Shown here: positions 1 to 7,097 of the stretch, piece by piece
Position numbering within the stretch: position 1 is the stretch's first letter
How the letters are laid out: each line of letters starts with the position of its first letter
Source of the DNA: Deltaproteobacteria bacterium
GTDB lineage: Bacteria > Desulfobacterota > DSM-4660 > Desulfatiglandales > HGW-15
Reading direction: 5' to 3'
Assembly: GCA_030671095.1 (NCBI GenBank)
Contig: DAOVAK010000048.1
Span: forward strand, 1 to 10,483
Length of the DNA stretch: 10,483 nucleotides
Translations under genes and position numbers: made by a program
The notes under the pieces: generated by a model
What the model saw: only the letters and a program-made list of their open reading frames with translations
Database searches by the model: none
What the model was told of the DNA's origin: nothing

Positions 1-3000
1 GTTATCCTGCTGGTCCTCTTTGGCCTTATCTCCTTGTTTAGAATCCCCATCCAACTTACCCCCAACGTGGACATGCCCCAGATTTCAGTAACGACCCCGT
101 GGCGTGGCGCCAGTCCATTGGAGGTCGAGCGAGAGATCATCGACGTGCAAGAAGAGGAGCTTAAGAATGTAAAAGGTCTCGACACGATGAAAAGCGAGAG
201 CGCAGACGGGGAGGGGTACATCAACCTGGAGTTCGAGATCGGTACAGATACAGATGAGGCCCGACTTAGAGTGTCCAACAAACTCGACCAGGTGCAAGAA
301 TACCCTGAGGATGTGAAGAAACCGGTGATCACCTCTGGTGGCCGGCACGAAGAGGCCATAGCGTGGATCATTCTCCGGGCCCTCGAAGGGTACACGGGCG
401 TGTTGACCCATGAATATGATTTCTGTGATGACTACATTAAACCTCGCCTGGAGCGAATTCCCGGCGTAGCCTCATCCAACATATACGGTGGTCAGGAGCG
501 GGAACTTCAAGTCATCGTTGATTCAAGTGCCCTGGCTGCAAGGAACATCACCATCTCAGAGCTGATGCGTGCCCTGGACGCGGAGAACAGAAACATTAGT
601 GCCGGGGACTTTGATGAGGGGAAGCGCCGATACATTGCCCGTACCGTGGGTGAGTACGAGACCCCGGAAGATGTGGCCAAGGTGATCATCAAGCGGATCA
701 ATGGCGCTCCAATCACTGTAGGCGACGTGGCCCGCGTGACCCTGGGACACGAAGACATAGAAGTGGTGGTTCGGCACGAAGGCGTCCCCACCATTGTGTT
801 GAATGCGGTTCGGGAAGCCGGCACCAATGTCCTTGTGGTGATGCAAAAGGTCAGGGAGGCCCTTGAAGAACTCAATAGCGGTTTGCTCAAGGATCGCCGC
901 CTGCAACTCGTCCAGGCCTACGATGAAACAAGCTACATCTATAGTGCCATCCACTTGGTGAGGCAAAACATCCTTGTAGGCGGAACGCTGGCCATTATTG
1001 TACTCCTCATCTTTCTGAGAAATGTTTCCAGCACGTTGATTGTCTCATTTTCCATCCCCATCAGTGTGGTGGGAACGTTTCTTTTGATGACCCTCTTTGG
1101 GCGTAATATCAATGTGGTGAGCCTTGCCGGGATGAGCTTTGCCATCGGCATGGTGGTGGATAACTCCATTGTCGTTCTTGAGAACATCTTTCGCCATCGC
1201 GAGATGGGGAAATCGCGTGTGCAGGCAGCGCACGACGGCACGGTGGAGGTGTGGGGAGCGGTGCTGGCAAGCACCCTTACCACGATTGCCGTGTTTGTGC
1301 CCATTGTCTTTGTGGAAGAAGAAGCCGGTCAGCTCTTTCAGGACATCGCCATTGCTATCAGCAGTGCTGTGGGGCTCAGTTTGTTGGTCTCCATTACCGT
1401 GATCCCTACCCTTTCTTCCAGGATTCTGCGGATGGGGACGGCGAAAGAGTCCAAAGCGCCCCGCCGCAGGCGCTGGTGGTCGATCTATTGGTTGGCCTCA
1501 AAGATAACGGACGCTGTTACGGGCTTTGTCTACTGGATGTGTGGCCGGGTATTGACGCGCTTGGGCGTGGCAGTGGTTATGACCGGCCTGGCGCTTGCCA
1601 TGGCTGTGTTCCTGATGCCAAAGACAGAATATCTGCCGGAAGGCGACCGGGAGATTCTCTTCGGCATCTTGCTGCCTCCGCCCGGGTATAACATGGGGGA
1701 GTTGAGTGAAATCGCGAAGACCGTCGAAGCGGACATTCTCCCTCTTATAGAACACGAAAAAGAAAGTGAGGCTGCTGAAAAGCTGAATCTGCCCCCTGTT
1801 GAGAACTTTTTTTATGTGGCATTCGGACAACAGGTCTTTATGGGCGTAATTTCAGCAATCCAGGAGAGAACGCGAGAGCTGATTCCTTATGTGTACGGCG
1901 TGCTGAGCAAAATCCCCGGCATGATCGCCATTGTCCAGCAGCCGAGCCTCTTCTCCAGTGGTATCGGGGAAGGCAGATCCATTGAAATAGAAATCAAGGG
2001 GCCTGACTTGGACCGTCTAATTGCCCTGGGACGAGAGATTTTCGGACAGGTGATGCAACACCTCCCAGGAGCTCAGGCACGCCCAATCCCCAGCCTTGAT
2101 CTGGGCAATCCCGAAATGCGCGTTATCCCGAACCGGGATCGCCTCACGCGCGTAGGCATGACCACGGCTGACCTTGGTATGACTGTAGACGCCCTGGTTG
2201 ATGGTGCCAAAGCGAGTGATTACCGTATTCACGGTGAAGAGATCGATCTGGTTGTCAAGGGGGAAGAGGCCCAACTGAAACGCACCCAAGACCTGGCAGG
2301 CCTCCTCATACAAACACCCAAGGGGGAAAGGGTGACTCTGGGTTCATTGGCCGACATCCGCTTAGAGGAGGGACCCACCCAGATCAACCGCATCGATTCA
2401 GAGCGAGCCATAACGATTCAAGTATTCCCGTCAACGGAGATCCCTTTAGAAACGGCCATGGCTATCGTCCGGGATAAGATTGTTGGTCCGATCAAGGCCA
2501 GGGGGGAACTTGGGAGCCTTTACCGGATCGATTTGAGCGGCACGGCAGATGACTTGACGCGTACGAGGAGCGCTCTTCAGTGGAATCTCATTTTGGCTCT
2601 TGTCATAAGCTATCTCTTGATGTCCGCGCTTTTCGAAAATTTCTTCTATCCTTTCATCATTATGTTTAGCGTGCCCCTTGCCGCAGCCGGCGGGTTTATA
2701 GGCCTTTTCCTCGTAAATGTCTTCATCACGTATCAGGCCTTGGACATTGTTACCATGTTAGGTTTCGTGATCCTGGTTGGTATTGTGGTAAACAACGCCA
2801 TTCTCATTGTGCACCAAACCCTCAACAACATACGTGACAGCAATATGGAGTCGCGGGAGGCGATTCGGGAATCGGTCCGTTCACGTATCCGGCCCATATA
2901 CATGAGTGCCGTGACCAGTGTTTTCGGGATGCTCCCTTTGGTGCTCACCCCGGGGGCGGGCTCAGAGTTCTACAGGGGCCTTGGCAGCGTGGTTGTAGGT

Positions 3001-3093
3001 GGTCTCTTGGTATCCACGGTCTTCACGATTTTTTTGGTCCCTGCGCTCTTGAGTCTGGTGCTTGATGCTTTTGCAGCCCTGAAGAAGCCATAG
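1..3093 (+). CDS. RND-family efflux transporter permease (HAE1/AcrB-like), N-terminus cut by window edge
   Basis: Inner-membrane pump subunit of a tripartite efflux system: it uses proton flow to expel hydrophobic compounds through a periplasmic adaptor and an outer-membrane channel. The frame is open from base 1, so the true start lies upstream. Compared with AcrB about 15-20 residues are missing, and the window opens inside TM1. Visible by codon from base 1: the periplasmic porter region, a TM cluster near codons 322-475 including the TM4 signature VVDNSIVVLEN (codons 385-395), a second porter half, and a C-terminal TM cluster from about codon 860 with VVNNAILIV and PLVLTPGAGSEF. At the proton-relay sites AcrB has Asp-Asp in TM4 and Lys in TM10. 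Here TM4 reads Asp387-Asn388 and the TM10 position is Asn931, a pattern I recall from other HAE1-like pumps. The adaptor gene is presumably upstream, outside the window. Substrate cannot be deduced. The glgX-like gene follows 30 bases downstream. Confidence 0.95.
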   Translation, partial: VILLVLFGLISLFRIPIQLTPNVDMPQISVTTPWRGASPLEVEREIIDVQEEELKNVKGLDTMKSESADGEGYINLEFEIGTDTDEARLRVSNKLDQVQEYPEDVKKPVITSGGRHEEAIAWIILRALEGYTGVLTHEYDFCDDYIKPRLERIPGVASSNIYGGQERELQVIVDSSALAARNITISELMRALDAENRNISAGDFDEGKRRYIARTVGEYETPEDVAKVIIKRINGAPITVGDVARVTLGHEDIEVVVRHEGVPTIVLNAVREAGTNVLVVMQKVREALEELNSGLLKDRRLQLVQAYDETSYIYSAIHLVRQNILVGGTLAIIVLLIFLRNVSSTLIVSFSIPISVVGTFLLMTLFGRNINVVSLAGMSFAIGMVVDNSIVVLENIFRHREMGKSRVQAAHDGTVEVWGAVLASTLTTIAVFVPIVFVEEEAGQLFQDIAIAISSAVGLSLLVSITVIPTLSSRILRMGTAKESKAPRRRRWWSIYWLASKITDAVTGFVYWMCGRVLTRLGVAVVMTGLALAMAVFLMPKTEYLPEGDREILFGILLPPPGYNMGELSEIAKTVEADILPLIEHEKESEAAEKLNLPPVENFFYVAFGQQVFMGVISAIQERTRELIPYVYGVLSKIPGMIAIVQQPSLFSSGIGEGRSIEIEIKGPDLDRLIALGREIFGQVMQHLPGAQARPIPSLDLGNPEMRVIPNRDRLTRVGMTTADLGMTVDALVDGAKASDYRIHGEEIDLVVKGEEAQLKRTQDLAGLLIQTPKGERVTLGSLADIRLEEGPTQINRIDSERAITIQVFPSTEIPLETAMAIVRDKIVGPIKARGELGSLYRIDLSGTADDLTRTRSALQWNLILALVISYLLMSALFENFFYPFIIMFSVPLAAAGGFIGLFLVNVFITYQALDIVTMLGFVILVGIVVNNAILIVHQTLNNIRDSNMESREAIRESVRSRIRPIYMSAVTSVFGMLPLVLTPGAGSEFYRGLGSVVVGGLLVSTVFTIFLVPALLSLVLDAFAALKKP

Positions 3094-3123
3094 AATACCT
3101 TAATGTCAAGGGGTTGATGAAAT

Positions 3124-5199
3124 TTGAAAACGTGGAAGTGTAAGCCCGGCAAACCTCTCCCCTTAGGTGCTACTATCACGCCGGAGGGCGTGAATTTCGC
3201 GGTTTTTTCGCGAAATGCCACATCAATCATTCTTCTTCTATTTAAGAAAGGAAATCCGAAACCGATAACTGAAATTCCACTGGATCCCAAAATCAACAGG
3301 ACCGGCGATATTTGGCATATTCTTGTCCTCGGTATCGAGTCGTCCCTTCGCTACGGGTACAGAGCTGATGGACCGTTTGACCCCACGGGAATAGGGCATA
3401 GGTTCAACGAGGAAAATATTCTCCTTGACCCCTATGCCCTGGCCTTAGAAGGAGGAGAGACTTGGGGAGGGCGGGATGGGGGATGGCGGTGTTGTATCGT
3501 CGCGGATGATTTTGACTGGGAAGACGACAGGCCGCTCAATTTGCCCCTGAAAGACACCATTATCTATGAACTCCATGTGCGGGGGTATACGGTTCATGAA
3601 TCTTCAGGTGCCCAAAACCGTGGCACCTATAAGGGTCTGATCGAAAAGATTCCTTACATAAAATCCCTGGGTGTCACGGCCGTGGAGTTGATGCCTGTTT
3701 TTGAATTCAATGAGCTGGAGAACAAGCGGGTCAATCCCAAGACCGGGGAGAGGCTGAAAAACTTTTGGGGCTATAGCACCATGGCATTCTTTGCCCCAAA
3801 GGCCTCCTATGCCTCAAATGGTTGGGACGGAAATCAGGCGAAAGAATTCAAGGAGATGGTCAAAGCCTTTCACCGTGCGGGTCTGGAGGTGATCGTTGAC
3901 GTTGTTTTCAATCACACGGCGGAAAGTGATTCAGAGGGACCGGTTATTAGCTTCAGAGGGCTGGATAATACCGTCTATTACCTCCTGGATGCGGAATCAA
4001 AGGATTATTTGGATCTTTCGGGCTGTGGCAACACAGTCAACTGCAACCATCCCGTGGTTCGGGAATTTATCATGGATTGCCTGAGGTACTGGGTCATGGA
4101 GATGCATGTAGACGGGTTTCGCTTTGATCTGGCCTCTATCCTACGCAGGGATCAGAAGGGCGAACTGCTCCCAGGCTCTTCCCTCGTCGACGTTATAGAA
4201 CAAGACCCGGTGCTGGCGCGCACTAAGATCATTGCTGAGGCCTGGGACACGCAGGTCAATCAAGTTGGGGGGTTTCCCGGACGTTGGGCTGAATGGAATT
4301 CACACTATAGGGATGATGTCAGGCGCTTTGCACGGAGAGACCAAGGGATGGTACCTGTGCTGGCTACCCGCATTGGAGGCAGCTCGGATCTTTATCAGGC
4401 GAGCGGCCGGCGTCCTTACAATAGCATCAACTACATAACCTGCCATGATGGTTTCACCCTCTATGACCTAGTGTCGTACCAGCGCAAGCATAATAAAGAA
4501 AATGGTGAAGATAACCAAGACGGCAGTGACCATAACTTTAGCTCAAACAGCGGAGTTGAGGGGCCTACCGTTAAGAGCCTGGTGCATGACAGGAGGTTAC
4601 GCCGGATTAAGACCTTTGCAACCATTCTTATGGTTTCCCATGGCGTCCCTATGATCCTGGCCGGAGACGAGTTTGGTCGGACCCAGCACGGGAATAACAA
4701 TCCTTATTGCCAGGACAATGAGATTAGCTGGGTCAACTGGGACTTCGCAAAAAAGAACGCTGGTCTGCTGAGATTCTTCCAAAAAATGATCGCATTGAGA
4801 AATCGACATCCGGTATTTCGAAGATCCCATTTCTTGACCGGAGAAGACAAAAACAGAGACAAGCATCCTGATGTAAGCTGGCATGGGCTTGAAGTGGGAA
4901 AGCCGGACTGGTCCCAAGATCCTAGAGTGCTTACCTTCGTCCTCGACGGTTCTGAACTTCCGCATGAAAAAAGAGATGATGATTTTTGTGTGATCTTGAA
5001 TGGAGACAAAGTGAAACACAGCTTTGAAGTCCCACCGCCTCCAGCAGGTAAGGCTTGGTTTCGTATCATAGATACGGGCAAGCCCCCCCCTGAAGACATC
5101 CTGGATGAAGATAAAGGCAAGCCCGTCAATCTTGAAAGAAAGTATCCTGTGCTTCCCATGGCCGCCGTGGTATTCATCTCGAGAAGGAGTGAAACATGA
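3124..5199 (+). CDS. glgX: Glycogen debranching enzyme GlgX / isoamylase-type GH13 glycoside hydrolase
   Basis: Hydrolyses alpha-1,6 branch linkages of glycogen or limit dextrins in the cytoplasm. An N-terminal CBM48/isoamylase-N beta-sandwich (about residues 8-110; PLPLGAT..GVNFAVFS) precedes a GH13 barrel. The four conserved GH13 regions are all intact: DVVFNH (from Asp259), GFRFDLAS with nucleophile Asp335, IIAEAWD with acid/base Glu372, and TCHDGFTLYDL with transition-state Asp442. The GlgX/TreX-typical NEISWVNWDF follows. At 691 residues it fits the family (E. coli GlgX is about 657). The start is TTG at 3124, the only in-frame start after the stop at 3118-3120. AAGGGG at 3108-3113 is a plausible but slightly distant ribosome site. 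The ATG at 3117 is in another frame and soon hits a stop. The stop overlaps the next gene's start (ATGA). GlgX, isoamylase and TreX specificities cannot be separated by motif alone. Confidence 0.93.
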   Translation: MKTWKCKPGKPLPLGATITPEGVNFAVFSRNATSIILLLFKKGNPKPITEIPLDPKINRTGDIWHILVLGIESSLRYGYRADGPFDPTGIGHRFNEENILLDPYALALEGGETWGGRDGGWRCCIVADDFDWEDDRPLNLPLKDTIIYELHVRGYTVHESSGAQNRGTYKGLIEKIPYIKSLGVTAVELMPVFEFNELENKRVNPKTGERLKNFWGYSTMAFFAPKASYASNGWDGNQAKEFKEMVKAFHRAGLEVIVDVVFNHTAESDSEGPVISFRGLDNTVYYLLDAESKDYLDLSGCGNTVNCNHPVVREFIMDCLRYWVMEMHVDGFRFDLASILRRDQKGELLPGSSLVDVIEQDPVLARTKIIAEAWDTQVNQVGGFPGRWAEWNSHYRDDVRRFARRDQGMVPVLATRIGGSSDLYQASGRRPYNSINYITCHDGFTLYDLVSYQRKHNKENGEDNQDGSDHNFSSNSGVEGPTVKSLVHDRRLRRIKTFATILMVSHGVPMILAGDEFGRTQHGNNNPYCQDNEISWVNWDFAKKNAGLLRFFQKMIALRNRHPVFRRSHFLTGEDKNRDKHPDVSWHGLEVGKPDWSQDPRVLTFVLDGSELPHEKRDDDFCVILNGDKVKHSFEVPPPPAGKAWFRIIDTGKPPPEDILDEDKGKPVNLERKYPVLPMAAVVFISRRSET

Positions 5200-5972
5200 G
5201 CTATAAAAATTTGCGGTTTGATGTGGAGGGTGCAATCGGGACCATTGCGCTGAACCGCCCGGACAAAAGAAATGCCCTTTCTCTCGAACTACTACAGGAG
5301 TTGAGTGCCTTACTCACAACCATGGGTCAGAACAATGATATAAGGGTTATCATTATAAAAGGTGAGGGAAAGGTCTTTTCTGCCGGTCATGATATTTCTC
5401 AACTCGTGGGCCGGGAAATGATTTACTACAAGGCGATCTTTGACACTTGCGTTGAGGTCATGGAGAAGATCCAGCGCCTCCCACAGCCGGTCATAGCCCA
5501 GGTTCATGGTGTGGCCACTGCAGCCGGTTGTCAGCTCGTGGCTGCCTGTGACCTGGCTGTAGCCGAGGAAGACACTCTCTTTGGAACGCCCGGTGTAAAG
5601 ATCGGGCTGTTTTGCACCACGCCTGGCGTTCCCCTTGTGAGGGCTATAGGTAGAAAACGGGCCCTCGAGATGCTGCTGACCGGACGTATGATCTCAGCGC
5701 GGGAAGCAGAACAATATGGCTTAATCAATAAGGTCGTTCCTGCCGATCAACTGGCCGCAGAGACTAAGGCCCTGGCCGAAAAGATCGCCCAGGCCAGTCC
5801 TCTCGCCCTGAGCATAGGCAAGGAGGCATTCTACACCCAGGTCAATTTGGCTGACCTCCAGGCCTATGATTATGCCAAACAAGTCATTGTCAACAACCTT
5901 TTTGTCGAGGATGCCAAGGAGGGACTTTCTGCCTTTTTGGAGAACAGAAAAGCGACCTGGAAAGGAAAATAA
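5196..5972 (+). CDS. Crotonase-superfamily protein (ECHDC3-like enoyl-CoA hydratase/isomerase family)
   Basis: A 258-residue single-domain crotonase fold that should bind acyl-CoA thioesters in the cytoplasm. The N-terminal LNRPDKRNALS, the oxyanion-hole strand FSAGHDIS (61-68) and the second oxyanion element ATAAGCQLVAACD (107-119) are clear. TPGVKIGLFCTTPGV (131-145) and the C-terminal EGLSAFLENRKATW closely resemble the ECHDC3 branch as I remember it. In rat mitochondrial enoyl-CoA hydratase the catalytic residues are Glu144 and Glu164. The aligned positions here are Gln113 and Gly133, 20 residues apart as in the rat enzyme, so ordinary hydratase chemistry is doubtful. The start is ATG at 5196 with AAGGAG at 5184-5189, and it overlaps the glgX stop by 4 bases, suggesting translational coupling. 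The product's reaction is unknown. An isomerase, thioesterase-like or non-catalytic role is possible. Confidence 0.92.
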   Translation: MSYKNLRFDVEGAIGTIALNRPDKRNALSLELLQELSALLTTMGQNNDIRVIIIKGEGKVFSAGHDISQLVGREMIYYKAIFDTCVEVMEKIQRLPQPVIAQVHGVATAAGCQLVAACDLAVAEEDTLFGTPGVKIGLFCTTPGVPLVRAIGRKRALEMLLTGRMISAREAEQYGLINKVVPADQLAAETKALAEKIAQASPLALSIGKEAFYTQVNLADLQAYDYAKQVIVNNLFVEDAKEGLSAFLENRKATWKGK

Positions 5973-6224
5973 TGTGTAATGGGCGAAACTTGACCTTACA
6001 AATCCTCTGCAGAGGTTTTCATGTGAGCTGACAGGTCTGATGAAACAGTCAAACTCAGAAGCCATTGCGCCAACCGTTTTTCAGCCGAACCGCACCTCGG
6101 CTCGGCCAACTGGAGATTTCGCTATTGTCTGCGTCTGACCAATGCGTTGCTGGCCAAGCTCCTGGAGGATGGCCGCTGGGGCATGGAAGTTCAGGAGGTG
6201 ATAAAAGGAAAGGAGTAATGTTTT
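5973..6224. other. 252-base gene-poor interval with an in-frame open stretch lacking a start
   Basis: No convincing gene lies here. On the + strand one frame stays open from 6027 to a TAA at 6216-6218. Its second half reads like protein (for example WRFRYCLRLTNALLAKLLEDG, then GMEVQEVIKGKE), but no ATG start with a ribosome site precedes it. It is in the same frame as the 220-residue gene that begins at 6225, separated by one stop and six bases. It could be the 3' remnant of a decayed gene or chance. A competing frame starting with TTG at 6065 overlaps the downstream gene out of frame and looks like noise. Confidence 0.3.
6004..6019 (+). terminator. 12-base perfect palindrome followed by TTTT (weak terminator candidate)
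   Basis: CCTCTGCAGAGG at 6004-6015 is a perfect palindrome followed directly by TTTT, 31 bases after the crotonase stop. The location suits the end of the RND-glgX-crotonase transcript. As RNA, a four-base loop leaves only about four base pairs of stem, with one further T:T mismatch before outer A:T pairs, so intrinsic termination would be weak. A palindromic protein-binding site is an alternative. Confidence 0.25.
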
Positions 6225-6887
6225 ATGGACGGCTCTTATGCTGCGTACCAGAAAGTAAGGCTCACCGGTGATTTGCCCAGCTATGTCGCTCAATTGCAAG
6301 AGTTAGGTGACTGCGGGTGGGAAGTCATTAATGTTGCCTCCCCTCCGGCAGAGGTGCAGTTAAGGCGGCCTCCTTATGACACACCTGGTCCTGATTCATG
6401 GGAGTACACCGTGTTTGATATCTACGATATGCCTATCCCCGAATGGTGGGATCATATATCCAGTTGTGGTTGGACGATAATTAATCCAGCGTATTTTCAA
6501 CACCTCCGAGTTGAATTACACTTCGCCAAGCGACCCGGCTCGTGGCGCGGAACGGACGATGGGAATATCTGGTTGCACTTGCGGGATTTGGGGTGGGCAC
6601 CTAGCTCCAAGGAACCATTGACAAAGGTAGTGCGTGAAATCCTAAAGGTGAAGTGGGAACAGTCGGAAAGACAGGGTCATAACATCGGCACATACAGCGC
6701 TGTGCGGTACTGGTTGGCGCATATGTTCCTGCCGCGGGTCATGAAGGGACTTGGTTTGCCCATGCCAGACCCATCCTCGGAAGCAGCGCTGGATGAGCTA
6801 TTGAACCTCCGACTTGCTCTCCGAGAGGGCGAAATCGCACCCTCGTTGAGCGAAACCATTCGATTCTGGAGCAAGACTGTAACGTGA
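6225..6887 (+). CDS. Uncharacterised 220-residue protein with duplicated DUF4177-like units
   Basis: I do not recognise the full-length family. Two N-terminal segments look like copies of each other. Residues 8-49 (YQKV..., then LGDCGWEVINVA..., ending VQLRRP) and residues 61-104 (YTVF..., then ISSCGWTIINPA..., ending ELHFAKRP) share an aromatic-beta start, a helix, a Cys-Gly-Trp core (30-32 and 81-83) and a charged beta strand ending in Arg-Pro. The layout resembles small DUF4177-type domains, which have a helix followed by GWE-hydrophobic strands. The remainder (about 115-220) is mostly helical-looking, with no signal peptide, membrane segment or catalytic motif visible. The start is ATG at 6225, with AGGAG at 6211-6215 nine bases upstream. 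The ATG at 6218 is out of frame and yields a peptide of under 20 residues. The gene stands alone between two gene-poor intervals, so context gives no function; lateral acquisition is possible but not shown. Confidence 0.75.
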   Translation: MDGSYAAYQKVRLTGDLPSYVAQLQELGDCGWEVINVASPPAEVQLRRPPYDTPGPDSWEYTVFDIYDMPIPEWWDHISSCGWTIINPAYFQHLRVELHFAKRPGSWRGTDDGNIWLHLRDLGWAPSSKEPLTKVVREILKVKWEQSERQGHNIGTYSAVRYWLAHMFLPRVMKGLGLPMPDPSSEAALDELLNLRLALREGEIAPSLSETIRFWSKTVT

Positions 6888-7097
6888 CGCTTGCATGACC
6901 GCCTACGTCGTCAGCGCATGTGACTAAAACGTGACATGCGGGACATCCTTAAGCAAGTAACTAACTTCAAATACAACTGTTTTTGCTTGTTTTTGTGAGG
7001 GCCGTGCCACTCTTCCCTTGCCTTGTCTCTATTGCAGCATTCAGAAGCTTTTCGTTAGGCGCTTAGAGCCTCCTCTAACAATTTAGGCCTATACGTT
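6888..7097. other. 210-base intergenic interval with short inverted and direct repeats
   Basis: No gene is supported. Visible elements are the inverted repeat at 6915-6940 (listed separately), two direct copies of TGTTTTTG at 6978-6985 and 6988-6995 in 10-base phase, a small hairpin TTAGAG/CTCTAA (7063-7068 and 7073-7078), and the 8-base palindrome TAGGCCTA (7084-7091) six bases before the ATG of the next gene. The last two lie in the probable leader of that gene, where a normal Shine-Dalgarno is lacking. No convincing -35/-10 pair was found. Confidence 0.4.
6915..6940 (+). terminator. 7-bp inverted repeat downstream of the 220-residue gene
   Basis: CGCATGT at 6915-6921 pairs perfectly with ACATGCG at 6934-6940. 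After one G:G mismatch two further inner pairs (A:T, C:G) are possible, leaving a loop of about six bases. It sits 27 bases past the stop codon. There is no T-run directly after it; the nearest T-rich stretch begins near 6980. It may therefore be a mRNA 3'-end stabiliser or a dyad binding site rather than an intrinsic terminator. Confidence 0.25.

Noticed and set aside
4597..5235. 212-codon open frame on the minus strand opposite the glgX 3' end.
   Set aside because: It lies antisense to a clear GH13 gene, has no recognisable motif, and runs across the glgX/crotonase junction; it is a frame shadow.
6065..6271. 68-codon + frame starting with TTG, overlapping the orphan gene.
   Set aside because: No ribosome site, low-complexity unconvincing translation, and it overlaps the start of a better-supported gene in another frame.
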